Assembly (NCBI GenBank): GCA_002345545.1
Contig: DDVW01000026.1
Span: forward strand, 33,182 to 54,824
DNA from: Stenotrophomonas sp. UBA2302
GTDB lineage: Bacteria; Pseudomonadota; Gammaproteobacteria; Xanthomonadales; Xanthomonadaceae
Length of the DNA: 21,643 nucleotides
Direction: 5' to 3'
This document shows positions 1-13,412 of this stretch, piece after piece. Both the position numbers and the translations under genes were made by a program. The stretch's first letter is position 1. Every line of letters begins with the position of its first letter. The notes under the pieces were generated by a model, which saw only the letters and a list, made by a program, of their open reading frames with translations, was not told the DNA's origin and made no database searches.

Positions 1-443
1 CCTTCCGGGGCGACCAGCCCGACCTGCACCTCGTTCAGCCCGATCACATGCGGCTTGGCCGGATCGGCGCTGCGCGCCATCACCCGATAGTCGCAGCACA
101 AGGCCAGCACGCAGCCGCCGGCCGGCGAGTGCCCGGTCAATGCCGCCACCACCGGGGTGCGACTTTCCGCCAGTGCGCGGGCGGCACCGAAGAACGCCTG
201 CCAGCTGTCCATCAGCTTCTGCCGGTCGTCACCATGGCCGAGCAGGTAGGGCACGTCCATGCCGCCGGTGAAAATACGCTCGCTGCCGGACAGCACCACG
301 CCTTGCACATCGTCGGCGCTGGCCTGGGCCATCGCCTCGATCAGGGCACGGCACAATCCGGTATCCAGCGCGTTCACCGGCGGGCGCGCCAGCCGCAGCT
401 CGCGGATCGGGCCATGGTTGATCACTTCGATGAGCGTGGTCAT
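1..443 (-). CDS. Enoyl-CoA isomerase/hydratase (crotonase) family, 3' end cut by window edge
   Basis: The ATG is the complement of 441-443; 147 codons are visible before the window ends, so the C-terminal part is missing. The translation has the crotonase fold signatures: a first oxyanion-hole segment FTGGMDVPYL (residues 58-67), a second one HSPAGG (105-110), then CDYR (117-120) and IGLNEVQVGLVAP (134-146). PAGG plus the Glu in GLNE (E138) resembles mitochondrial delta3,delta2-enoyl-CoA isomerase (ECI1/DCI type), in which that Glu shuttles the proton. Delta3-delta2-enoyl-CoA isomerase, serving beta-oxidation of unsaturated fatty acids, is therefore more likely than a hydratase, though the subfamily call is inference. 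It is divergent from the copper chaperone with only 25 bp between the start codons. Confidence 0.85.
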   Translation of the reverse strand, partial: MTTLIEVINHGPIRELRLARPPVNALDTGLCRALIEAMAQASADDVQGVVLSGSERIFTGGMDVPYLLGHGDDRQKLMDSWQAFFGAARALAESRTPVVAALTGHSPAGGCVLALCCDYRVMARSADPAKPHVIGLNEVQVGLVAPE

Positions 444-468
444 GCTGTGTTTTCCCGTAGGGCGGCAA

Positions 469-933
469 ATGATGGTCCCGATGATAACCAAACCATTCGT
501 GTGCGTATTGTTGGCGCTGGGGGCATCCACCGCATTGCCGGCTGCGGCCGCGCCGGCCTGCGTGACGATCAACAACGGCTGGGTGCGGTTGCCGCCCGGG
601 CCGATGCCGATGACGGCCGGTTATGCGCGCATCCGCAACGATTGCCGCGACGAGGTGGTGGTGGTGGGCGCGGGCAGCCGTGCGTTCGAGGAGGTGTCGC
701 TGCACCAGACCACGCTGGTGGAAGGTGTCAGCCGCATGCGTGAAATCACGCGCCTGCCGGTCGCTGCGGGGACCTCGGTGCAGCTGCAGCCCGGCGGACT
801 GCACCTGATGCTGATGCGTCCGGAAGTGGTATTGCAGGAGGGCGCGCAGCTGCCGCTGCGGCTGAGTCTGGCCGATGGCAGCAAGGTGGATGGCACATTG
901 CAGGTACGGCGTGAGCCGCCGCCGCGGCCGTAG
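469..933 (+). CDS. Periplasmic copper chaperone, PCu(A)C family (DUF461)
   Basis: 154 aa. It carries an N-terminal signal peptide: hydrophobic core FVCVLLALGAS, then an Ala-rich cleavage region around residues 25-28. The mature part has the complete family copper-binding signature H-x10-M-x21-H-x-M, read as H79, M90, H112 and M114. Family members bind Cu(I) in the periplasm and pass it to the Cu_A or Cu_B centre of respiratory oxidases. The start at 469 is chosen because GGGCGG lies just upstream; ATGs at 472 and 481 in the same frame would only shorten the n-region. A much longer upstream frame (from 259) overlaps the divergent isomerase gene and is rejected because it would bury the signal peptide. 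Two Cys (C31 and the Cys in NDCRDE) could form a disulfide. No SCO or copper gene is adjacent, but a copper-containing quinol oxidase operon lies 14 kb away. Confidence 0.9.
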   Translation: MMVPMITKPFVCVLLALGASTALPAAAAPACVTINNGWVRLPPGPMPMTAGYARIRNDCRDEVVVVGAGSRAFEEVSLHQTTLVEGVSRMREITRLPVAAGTSVQLQPGGLHLMLMRPEVVLQEGAQLPLRLSLADGSKVDGTLQVRREPPPRP

Positions 934-935
934 CG

Positions 936-1114
936 ATTGCGGCCGCGTCAACCGGTTGTGATTCCGGGGCGCGTACCGCTGCGGCGCTGGCGTTCGCGTT
1001 GAAGGTGATGAGCAGCGTGCGCAGGTCGATGAGGCGGATGTTGCGCTCAACCTGTTCACCCGCTACATCAACGTGGCGCTGCAGGTGCCGGTGGATTTCC
1101 CGAAGACCGCATGA
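936..1114 (+). pseudogene. Relic of a carboxymuconolactone decarboxylase/AhpD-like family gene
   Basis: Directly after the copper-chaperone stop codon, one frame (936 onward) reads an alpha-helical stretch with ARTAAALAFALKVMSS. A second frame, ending at TGA 1112-1114, reads ADVALNLFTRYINVAL followed by QVPVDFPKTA. Together these match the C-terminal third of CMD/peroxidase-related proteins, which typically read AALAFA..KV, then about 25 residues, then VALN.FTNYIN.VA..EVDFP. The halves are in different frames and the linker between them is shortened. There is no start codon or N-terminal two thirds, including no active-site CxxC region. The fragment is too short and broken to be functional. 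The family assignment rests on pattern recognition only. Confidence 0.65.
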
Positions 1115-1187
1115 AGTGATGATGGTCGGGAAACCGCTGGCCTGATCCTGGTGCCCGCCCACGCCGGCGGCATCATGCGGCAACAGG

Positions 1188-1210
1188 AAAGCCGCCCATC
1201 GGGCGGCTTT
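1188..1210. terminator. Rho-independent terminator, probably bidirectional
   Basis: A perfect 10-bp inverted repeat, AAAGCCGCCC / GGGCGGCTTT, has a 3-nt loop (ATC). A-rich and T-rich flanks on the two sides allow it to act on either strand. It lies between the rightward copper-chaperone/CMD-relic region and the 3' end of the leftward thioesterase gene (stop at 1238), so it can stop both converging transcripts. Confidence 0.75.
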
Positions 1211-1237
1211 CTCCATCGTGTGCAGGCGATGACGCGA

Positions 1238-1644
1238 TCAGCTCGATGCCGTGCGTATTGCCTCCGGTAGCGGCGCGCTCCTGCCGGTCTGCGTATCCAT
1301 CCACACCACCACCACGTTGCCGTCCGAGTACAGCCTGCTGCTGTCCTGCTGGTCCACAATGCGGTGGCCGATGGTCACGCTGCTGGTGCCCAGCCGCTCG
1401 ACGAACAGCTCCACCACGATGTCGTTGGGCCACATGATCGGTAGCCGGTAGTTGAGGTTGGTGGCGGCCACCACCGGCGCGATGCGGTCGTTCATCGACA
1501 CACCCTCCACGCCCAGCATCCAGCGCACCCGCGCTTCTTCCAGATACGACACGTATTTGGCGTTGTTGACGTGGCCCATCGCGTCCATGTCACGCCAGCG
1601 CACGCTGATCGGAACGCGGGCCAGTTGTTTGGGTTCAGTGCTCA

Positions 1645-1645
<1 letters not shown>
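1238..1645 (-). CDS. Hotdog-fold acyl-CoA thioesterase (4HBT/YbgC-like)
   Basis: 135 aa, a normal length for a single hotdog domain. The N-terminal motif RWRDMDAMGHVNNAKY (residues 16-31) is the 4-hydroxybenzoyl-CoA thioesterase/YbgC signature DxxGHVNN, with D21 as the likely catalytic Asp; YLEEAR follows. Family members hydrolyse acyl-CoA thioesters; the substrate cannot be told from sequence. The start is ATG 1645-1643, which overlaps the last base of the uvrA stop codon (TGATG). This indicates translational coupling to uvrA. A GTG one codon upstream is possible but less likely. It is the distal gene of the uvrA transcript and ends 27 bp before a terminator hairpin. A metabolic link with DNA repair is not implied. 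Confidence 0.85.
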
Positions 1646-4602
<2,957 letters not shown>

Positions 4603-4675
4603 GGGTAATCCGTTTGGGATCGCTGCCGGAGGCCGGAAGCTGGGGGTATAGGGGCGCCGCTGACGGCAGTCGATC

Positions 4676-4704
4676 AGCCTAGCGAGCTTGTGATTTGGGG
4701 GCAA
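4676..4704 (-). promoter_or_regulatory. Candidate sigma70 promoter for uvrA
   Basis: On the minus strand, TTGCCC (4704-4699) and TAGGCT (4681-4676) are separated by 17 bp, 74 bp upstream of the uvrA start. Spacing is ideal; the hexamers match only 4/6 and 4/6. No SOS operator is visible over it. Confidence 0.4.
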
Positions 4705-4744
4705 TTGCGCGATTTCGCAATCCACGGGCGATGGGGGCGGTGCG

Positions 4745-4774
4745 CGCCGTTCATCGGCGGCAGGATGAACGGCG
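4745..4774. promoter_or_regulatory. 11-bp perfect inverted repeat in the uvrA-rplU divergent region
   Basis: CGCCGTTCATC (4745-4755) is mirrored by GATGAACGGCG (4764-4774) around an 8-nt spacer. It ends 15 bp before the -35 box of the rplU promoter. There is no T-tract, so it is not a typical terminator. It could be an operator or upstream element for rplU or uvrA; the regulator is unknown. Confidence 0.5.
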
Positions 4775-4789
4775 GCAGTAGGGCTTGAC

Positions 4790-4819
4790 TTGACCCGAAC
4801 TTTGTCTACCCCGTAAAAT
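4790..4819 (+). promoter_or_regulatory. Sigma70 promoter of the rplU-rpmA operon
   Basis: TTGACC (4790-4795), 18-bp spacer, TAAAAT (4814-4819), about 64 bp upstream of the rplU start codon. This is the best -35/-10 pair in the region. A second TTGACT overlaps it 5 bp upstream. Confidence 0.75.
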
Positions 4820-4883
4820 TCCGCTCCTGTCTGCCCTCGATGGCAGGCACGGCGACCACAATAACTACAGAGGAAGTCTGGTC

Positions 4884-5192
4884 ATGTATGCAGTTCTGGT
4901 AACTGGCGGTAAGCAGTACCGCGTCGCACAGGGTGAAACCCTGCGCGTTGAAAAGCTCGAGGCCGAAGCAGGCAGCGAGATCAAGTTCGACAATATCCTG
5001 ATGCTGGGCGATGCCGATGGCATCAAGCTGGGTGACGCGCTGAAGGGCACTTCGGTGACTGCCAAGGTTGTGGCCCACGGCCGCGCCGACAAGATCCGCA
5101 TCATCAAGTTCCGTCGCCGCAAGCACCACATGAAGCGTCAGGGTCACCGTCAGTACTACACCGAAATCGAAATCACCGGCATCGCCGGCTAA
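4884..5192 (+). CDS. rplU: 50S ribosomal protein L21
   Basis: 102 aa, one residue shorter than E. coli L21. It begins [14 protein letters not shown], the conserved N-terminus, and contains the basic segment [16 protein letters not shown] (residues 74-89) ending in TEIEITGI, the conserved rRNA-binding C-terminal region. GAGGAAG precedes the ATG at good spacing. It is the first gene of the rplU-rpmA operon, 19 bp ahead of rpmA, in the order conserved across bacteria (rplU-rpmA-obgE). Confidence 0.98.
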   Translation: MYAVLVTGGKQYRVAQGETLRVEKLEAEAGSEIKFDNILMLGDADGIKLGDALKGTSVTAKVVAHGRADKIRIIKFRRRKHHMKRQGHRQYYTEIEITGIAG

Positions 5193-5211
5193 TTGCTAAG
5201 GAGAATCCGTC

Positions 5212-5472
5212 ATGGCACATAAAAAGGGCGTAGGCTCCTCGCGCAACGGTCGCGACTCCAACCCGAAATATCTCGGCGTCAAGATCTTCGGTGGCCAGGC
5301 CATCGAAGCGGGCAACATCATCGTGCGTCAGCGCGGCACCCAGTTCCACCCGGGTGCAGGCGTGGGCCTGGGTCGTGACCACACGCTGTTTGCGCTGGTC
5401 GACGGCAAGGTCGAGTTCTCGGTGAAGGGCGCCAAGAAGCGTCGCACCGTCAGCGTGGTTGCGGAAGCCTGA
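5212..5472 (+). CDS. rpmA: 50S ribosomal protein L27
   Basis: 86 aa. It starts [17 protein letters not shown], the flexible N-terminus that reaches the peptidyl transferase centre, and continues with [10 protein letters not shown] and [20 protein letters not shown], both typical of L27. It has no N-terminal extension of the kind cleaved by Prp in Firmicutes. AAGGAGA precedes the ATG. It is co-transcribed with rplU and followed by two hairpins, the second a clear terminator. Confidence 0.98.
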   Translation: MAHKKGVGSSRNGRDSNPKYLGVKIFGGQAIEAGNIIVRQRGTQFHPGAGVGLGRDHTLFALVDGKVEFSVKGAKKRRTVSVVAEA

Positions 5473-5488
5473 TTCCGCACACGCAGGC

Positions 5489-5540
5489 GCCCACGTCCAG
5501 TGTGGGCAGCTGACGAAAGCCCCGCTTCGGCGGGGTTTTT
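5489..5540 (+). terminator. Tandem hairpins ending the rplU-rpmA operon
   Basis: A first hairpin, GCCCAC/GTGGGC (5489-5507, 7-nt loop), is followed by a stronger one at 5516-5539: AAAGCCCCGC, UUCG tetraloop, GCGGGGTTT, with a run of five T. The second is a textbook intrinsic terminator; the first may protect the 3' end. Confidence 0.85.
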
Positions 5541-5551
5541 CGTTGCTGTGA

Positions 5552-6703
<1,152 letters not shown>

Positions 6704-6728
6704 GTTTCCCTGCCCTTATCGGTAAAGG

Positions 6729-6760
6729 CGCCGTTTTCCCTGCCGGGAAAGCGGCGTTTT
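6729..6760 (+). terminator. Intrinsic terminator of obgE
   Basis: CGCCGTTTTCCC (6729-6740), loop TGCC, GGGAAAGCGGCG (6745-6756), then TTTT. The 12-bp stem has one G-U pair. It lies 26 bp after the obgE stop codon. Confidence 0.85.
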
Positions 6761-6844
6761 CATAGGTGGCAGAGCCTGTTCATGACCGGTGTGGGCGCTT
6801 CCTGTCGTCCTTCATCTGGTCTGCCCTCCGGGATTGCAGGCAAC

Positions 6845-6897
6845 AAAAAACCCGGCGCGGGCCGGGCTTTTTATGCCGGGAGCCTTGCGGCTCCTGG
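6845..6897 (-). terminator. Two hairpins terminating rpsT
   Basis: Reading leftward from the rpsT stop, a 9-bp stem (6876-6884 with 6889-6897, 4-nt loop, one G-U) comes first. A second stem follows, GCCCGGC...GCCGGG (6851-6867), leading into TTTTTT on the minus strand (complement of 6845-6850). The second is a typical intrinsic terminator. About 85 bp between this and the obgE terminator (6761-6844) shows nothing recognisable. Confidence 0.8.
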
Positions 6898-6909
6898 ATG
6901 TCGCGCGGA

Positions 6910-7179
6910 TCAGGCGGCCTTGAGGGCCTTGATGCGGGCGTTGATGCGGCTCTTGTGGCGCGCAGCCTTGTTCTTGTGGATCAGGCCACGGGCGCTGAAA
7001 CGGTCGAGGATCGGCTGGGCGACGGCGAAGGCTGCCTCGGCGCCGGCGGCGTCGTTGGCGTCCAGAGCCTTGATCACCTTCTTGACGGCGGTGCGCAGCA
7101 TCGAACGCTGAGCCGTATTACGCGCGTTGCGCACAACGGTCTGCTTGGCGCGCTTCTTGGCGGACTTGATATTGGCCAC
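6910..7179 (-). CDS. rpsT: 30S ribosomal protein S20, GTG start
   Basis: 89 aa. The protein reads (M)[12 protein letters not shown] at the N-terminus, and [19 protein letters not shown] near the C-terminus, the conserved S20 helical signature that contacts 16S rRNA. The homologous N-terminus falls on a GTG (complement of 7177-7179) preceded by AGGAAA at about 10 nt. No in-frame ATG is close, and the frame's upstream ATG (7227) would add 16 unrelated residues. A non-AUG start is known for E. coli rpsT (UUG), where it takes part in autogenous control; the same may apply here (inference). It is monocistronic, with its own promoter and terminator, and divergent from murJ. Confidence 0.96.
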   Translation of the reverse strand: MANIKSAKKRAKQTVVRNARNTAQRSMLRTAVKKVIKALDANDAAGAEAAFAVAQPILDRFSARGLIHKNKAARHKSRINARIKALKAA

Positions 7180-7226
7180 AGTGGTGGTTTCCTGAAAATC
7201 GGTGTGGTGGGAACAGCAAGCACGCA

Positions 7227-7255
7227 AGTATGATGGCGACCCGGGCGAACGTCAA
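7227..7255 (-). promoter_or_regulatory. Sigma70 promoter of rpsT
   Basis: On the minus strand, TTGACG (7255-7250), 17-bp spacer, CATACT (7232-7227), 47 bp upstream of the GTG start. Both hexamers are 5/6 or better with ideal spacing. A TATGAT on the plus strand (7229-7234) overlaps its -10 and might serve murJ. Confidence 0.8.
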
Positions 7256-7280
7256 GCCGGGTTGTCAAGAGGGGAGTCCA

Positions 7281-8909
7281 GTGAGCGGCCGCTTGCTCAG
7301 ATCCACAGCAGTATTCAGCGCAATGACCTTTCTTTCACGCATCAGTGGCCTGGTGCGTGACCAGATTTATGCACAGGTCTTTGGTGCCAGTGCGGCGATG
7401 GATGCGTTCGTCATCGCGTTCAGGATTCCCAATTTCATGCGCCGGCTTTCCGCCGAGGGCTCGTTCTCGATGGCGTTCGTGCCGGTGCTGGCCGAGTACA
7501 AGGCCAAGGGCGACCAGGCGGCGGTCAAGGCGCTGGTAGACCGGGTTGCCGGGGCGCTGGCGGCGGTGCTGCTGGTGGTGACCGGGCTGGCCATCCTGTT
7601 GGCGCCGTGGGTGATGCGGGTGTTCGCGCCGGGGTTCGAGGCGGGCGGCGAGCAGGCGCGGCTGGCCACGCTGATGCTGCAGATCACCTTTCCGTATGCC
7701 CTGTTCATCTCGCTGGCATCGCTGGTCGGCGGGGTGCTGAACAGCTACCAGCGCTTCGCCATCCCGGCGCTGTCGCCGATCCTGCTGAACCTGTCGATGA
7801 TCGCCGCCGCGCTGCTGCTGGCGCCGCAATTGCAGGCCTGGGGTTATGAGCCGGTGCTGGCGCTGGCCTGGGGCGTGCTGGTCGCCGGTGTGCTGCAGCT
7901 GGGCTTCCAGCTGCCGTCGCTGGCGCGGCTGGGACTGCTGCCGCGGCCCCGGCTGGACTTCGCCCATACCGGCGTACGCAAGATCATGACGCTGATGGTG
8001 CCGACGTTGTTCGGTTCCTCGGTGGCGCAGGTCAACCTGCTGTTCAACACGCTGGCCGCGTCGCTGTTGATGGGCGGCAGCGTGACCTGGCTGTATTACA
8101 GCGACCGTTTGCTGGAGTTCCCGCTGGGCATGTTCGGGGTCGCCATCGGCACGGTGATCCTGCCGCACCTGTCCAGCCGCCATGCCGATGCCGATCCGGC
8201 CGGCTATTCGAAAGGCTTGGACTGGGGCTTCCGGCTGTGCCTGCTGATCGGTATCCCGGCCTGCCTGGGGCTGGTGCTGTGCGCGCAACCGCTGCTGGCG
8301 ACGCTGTTCCAGTACGGGGAGTTTTCCGAGCGGGACATGCGCATGAGCAGCTTGAGCCTGATGGCGCAGTCGCTGGCGGTGCCGGCGTTCCTGTTGGTGA
8401 AGGTGCTGGCGCCGGCGTTCTATTCCCGGCAGGACACCCGTACCCCGGTGAAGGCCGCGTTGGCGTCGATCGCGATCAACATCCTCTGCACGCTGGTGTT
8501 TTTCGTGCTGCTGCTCCAGTTCAGTCCGGTCGGTCAGGCGGCGCTGGCCCAGGCCGATGGCCGCTGGATTGAGGCGTTGAAGAAGGTCGAAGGCGCGCAT
8601 GCGCTGCTGGCGCTGGCCATTGCCGTGGCGGGCTGGGCCAATGCGCTGCAGCTGGGCTGGTACCTGCGCCGGGCCCGCGTCTACCAGCCGCAGCCGGGCT
8701 GGGGGCGTTTCCTGGTGCAGCTGCTGGTTGCCAGCACGCTGATGCTGGCCGCGGTGGCGATGTTGCGGACGTTCTGGGGCGACTGGACGGCCTGGGCATG
8801 GTGGGAGCGCGGCTGGCGGCTGGCGGTGCTGGTCGGAAGCGGGGGGGCGGTGTATGCCGCCGGCCTGCTGCTGGCCGGTTATCGGCCCCGTGAACTGCGT
8901 GGGCAGTAA
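7281..8909 (+). CDS. murJ: Lipid II flippase MurJ (MviN)
   Basis: 542 aa, a polytopic inner-membrane MOP-superfamily protein with about 14 hydrophobic helices. It flips undecaprenyl-linked peptidoglycan precursor (lipid II) to the periplasm. Hallmarks seen: SRISGLVRD near the N-terminus with the functionally important Arg residues, AMDAF shortly after, RRLSAEGSFSMAFVPVL, and YYSDRLLEFPLGMFGVAIGT in the middle. The start is GTG 7281 (VSGRLLRSTAVFS), chosen because GGGGAG stands 4 nt upstream and homologues begin MSxxLLRSTAVFS. The ATG at 7230 would add 17 residues lying in the rpsT promoter. It is divergent from rpsT and 78 bp ahead of ribF, as in other gammaproteobacteria. Confidence 0.96.
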   Translation: MSGRLLRSTAVFSAMTFLSRISGLVRDQIYAQVFGASAAMDAFVIAFRIPNFMRRLSAEGSFSMAFVPVLAEYKAKGDQAAVKALVDRVAGALAAVLLVVTGLAILLAPWVMRVFAPGFEAGGEQARLATLMLQITFPYALFISLASLVGGVLNSYQRFAIPALSPILLNLSMIAAALLLAPQLQAWGYEPVLALAWGVLVAGVLQLGFQLPSLARLGLLPRPRLDFAHTGVRKIMTLMVPTLFGSSVAQVNLLFNTLAASLLMGGSVTWLYYSDRLLEFPLGMFGVAIGTVILPHLSSRHADADPAGYSKGLDWGFRLCLLIGIPACLGLVLCAQPLLATLFQYGEFSERDMRMSSLSLMAQSLAVPAFLLVKVLAPAFYSRQDTRTPVKAALASIAINILCTLVFFVLLLQFSPVGQAALAQADGRWIEALKKVEGAHALLALAIAVAGWANALQLGWYLRRARVYQPQPGWGRFLVQLLVASTLMLAAVAMLRTFWGDWTAWAWWERGWRLAVLVGSGGAVYAAGLLLAGYRPRELRGQ

Positions 8910-8987
8910 GCCGGCAGCATGGCCGGCACCGCTATACTTCCCGGCTACACATGACAGAACCGGCCCGCACGGCCGGATCCGGATGGA

Positions 8988-9931
8988 ATGAGCAGGCTTT
9001 TTAGAGACGTCGAAGGCGGGGTGCTTGCCCCGCAGGGAAGCGTGGTCTGCATCGGTGCCTTCGACGGCCTGCACCTGGGCCATCGGGCGCTGGTGCGCCA
9101 CGCGGTCGCCCGTGCCAGAGCACTGGGCGTGCCCGCTGTGGCGCTGGGCTTCGAGCCGCTGCCGCGTGAGTTCTTCGCCAGGGAGAATCCGCCGCCGCGG
9201 CTGATGCTGGCCCGCGACAAGGTCGCCACGCTGCGTGCGCTGGGCGTGGACAGTGTCGGTCTGCTGCGCTTCGACGCGAAGATGGCGGCGATCACCGCCG
9301 AGGATTTCGTGCGCGACATGCTGGTGCGCCGGCTGGGCGTGCGCGAGGTCTGGATCGGCCCGAAGTTCCATTTCGGCAACCGCCGTGGCGGCGATATCGC
9401 GTTGCTGCAGGCGATGGGTGCCGAGCTGGGCTTTGTTGCCGGCGAGATCGAGCCGGTGCACCTGAACGGCGAGCGCATCTCCAGCACCCGCATCCGCGAG
9501 CTGCTGGTGGCCGGCGACTTCGCCCGTGCCAGCGATCTGCTCGGGCGGCCGTATGCGATCGGCGGCCGGGTCGTGCGCGGGCGGCAGCTGGGGCGCACCC
9601 TGGGCTTTCCTACCGCCAACTTGCGTTTCCCGAAAACGCCCGCACTTTCAGGTATCTACGCCACCTGGGTGCATGGTGTGTTCGAGCAGCCATGGCCGTC
9701 GGTATCGAGCTTCGGCACGCGGCCGACGGTCGAGGGCGTGGAGCCGCTGCTGGAGGCCCACCTGTTCGACTTCAGTGGCGACCTGTACGGCCGCCATATC
9801 GAAGTCGAATTCGTCGCCAAGCTGCGTGACGAAGAGAAATTCAACGATCTGCCGGCGTTGACCGAACAGATGCACCGCGACGCGCACCAAGCCCGTCATA
9901 TCCTCAACGAACAACGACTGCGAGCCACCGC

Positions 9932-9935
<4 letters not shown>
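8988..9935 (+). CDS. ribF: Bifunctional riboflavin kinase/FAD synthetase
   Basis: 315 aa. It converts riboflavin to FMN and FMN to FAD. The N-terminal nucleotidyltransferase domain carries [10 protein letters not shown] (residues 23-32) and [10 protein letters not shown]; the C-terminal flavokinase domain carries [15 protein letters not shown] (198-212), then SGIYATWV and SFGTRPTV with the downstream Glu-containing segment. The loop [10 protein letters not shown] replaces the more common FRFGxxRxGD. The start ATG 8988 matches family length; the Shine-Dalgarno is weak. A TATACT at 8933-8938 could be a -10 but lacks a -35. No FMN riboswitch (RFN element) was recognised upstream. The stop codon lies inside a 4-bp GTGA overlap with ileS, so the two are translationally coupled; the murJ-ribF-ileS-lspA-ispH order suggests one transcript. 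Confidence 0.97.
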
Positions 9936-12763
<2,828 letters not shown>

Positions 12764-12791
12764 TGAGGCGAGAAACCGGTGAAGAGGAGCG

Positions 12792-12832
12792 AGGAGCGGG
12801 AAAGGACAACCGCTGCCGCTGTTCCCGCTCCT
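12792..12832 (+). repeat. 11-bp perfect inverted repeat between ileS and lspA
   Basis: AGGAGCGGGAA (12792-12802) and TTCCCGCTCCT (12822-12832) enclose a 19-nt spacer. The left arm sits in a purine-rich stretch with GAGGAGC echoed 8 bp upstream (GAGGAGCGAGGAGCGGG). No T-tract follows, so it is not a typical terminator. It could be a short dispersed intergenic repeat, an mRNA-stability hairpin or an attenuator between the genes. Confidence 0.55.
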
Positions 12833-12855
12833 TGATCCCCGCATAGAGACATTGC

Positions 12856-13362
12856 ATGCAAACAAATGCCGTCAAACCCAATGCCCTGATCTGGCTGCTG
12901 CTTTCGGTTGTCATCATCGGCCTGGACCAGTGGAGCAAGGCGTGGGTGTTGTCCAGCCTGCCCGAGTACACCGCGGTGCCGGTGATCGACGGTTTCTGGA
13001 ACTGGTACCGCACCTACAACACCGGTGCCGCGTTCAGCTTTCTCAGTGATGCCGGTGGCTGGCAGCTGTGGTTCTTCACCGGGCTGGCGGTGGTGATCAG
13101 CGGGTTGATGGTGTTCTGGCTGTCGCGTACGCCGCGCGCCAACTGGCGCAGCGCGCTGCCCTATGCGCTGGTGATCGGCGGTGCCATCGGCAACGTGATC
13201 GACCGGCAGATCCACGGACATGTGATCGACTTCATCCAGTGGTACGCCGGCAGCTACTACTGGCCGTCGTTCAATGTCGCCGACGCGGCGATCGTGGGCG
13301 GTGCCATCGGCATTGCCGTATCGGGCCTGTTTGACGGCAAGTCCGCTGCAAAAGCCGGATAA
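12856..13362 (+). CDS. lspA: Prolipoprotein signal peptidase (signal peptidase II)
   Basis: 168 aa inner-membrane aspartic protease that removes signal peptides from diacylglyceryl-modified prolipoproteins. Four hydrophobic segments are seen. The conserved boxes are DQWSK near the N-terminus, NTGAAFS, GNVIDR with catalytic D116, and FNVADA with catalytic D143. The ATG at 12856 has only a weak GAGAC upstream, suggesting translation partly depends on read-through from ileS. It sits between ileS and ispH, the order known from E. coli and many gammaproteobacteria (there fkpB intervenes before ispH; here it does not). CyoA, encoded 1.4 kb downstream, has a lipobox and is a predicted substrate. Confidence 0.97.
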   Translation: MQTNAVKPNALIWLLLSVVIIGLDQWSKAWVLSSLPEYTAVPVIDGFWNWYRTYNTGAAFSFLSDAGGWQLWFFTGLAVVISGLMVFWLSRTPRANWRSALPYALVIGGAIGNVIDRQIHGHVIDFIQWYAGSYYWPSFNVADAAIVGGAIGIAVSGLFDGKSAAKAG

Positions 13363-13383
13363 TTTCCCCCTGTTCCACCGAAA

Positions 13384-13401
13384 CCGGCCGTCGCCGGCCG
13401 G
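13384..13401 (+). promoter_or_regulatory. Hairpin abutting the ispH Shine-Dalgarno
   Basis: CCGGCCG (13384-13390), loop TCGC, CGGCCGG (13395-13401): a perfect 7-bp GC-only stem. Its 3' arm contains the first two G of the GGAG (13400-13403) that sits 9 nt before the ispH ATG. No T-tract follows. The stem could limit ispH translation. Confidence 0.5.
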
Positions 13402-13412
13402 AGTATCTGAAG

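Noticed and set aside
4603..4725. N-terminal extension of uvrA by 41 residues
   Set aside because: Homology to UvrA begins at [16 protein letters not shown], and the extension covers the likely promoter.
4603..4883. SOS (LexA) box upstream of uvrA
   Set aside because: No CTGT-N8-ACAG-like sequence was found. Xanthomonadaceae LexA sites can differ, so regulation is left open.
8910..8987. FMN riboswitch upstream of ribF
   Set aside because: Only 78 bp are available and no RFN-element conserved boxes are seen; ribF is probably co-transcribed with murJ.
7335..9461. 708-codon open frame antisense to murJ and ribF
   Set aside because: Its composition (Gln, His, Arg, Ala-rich, no domain) is what the reverse strand of high-GC genes gives; murJ and ribF on the other strand are clear family members.
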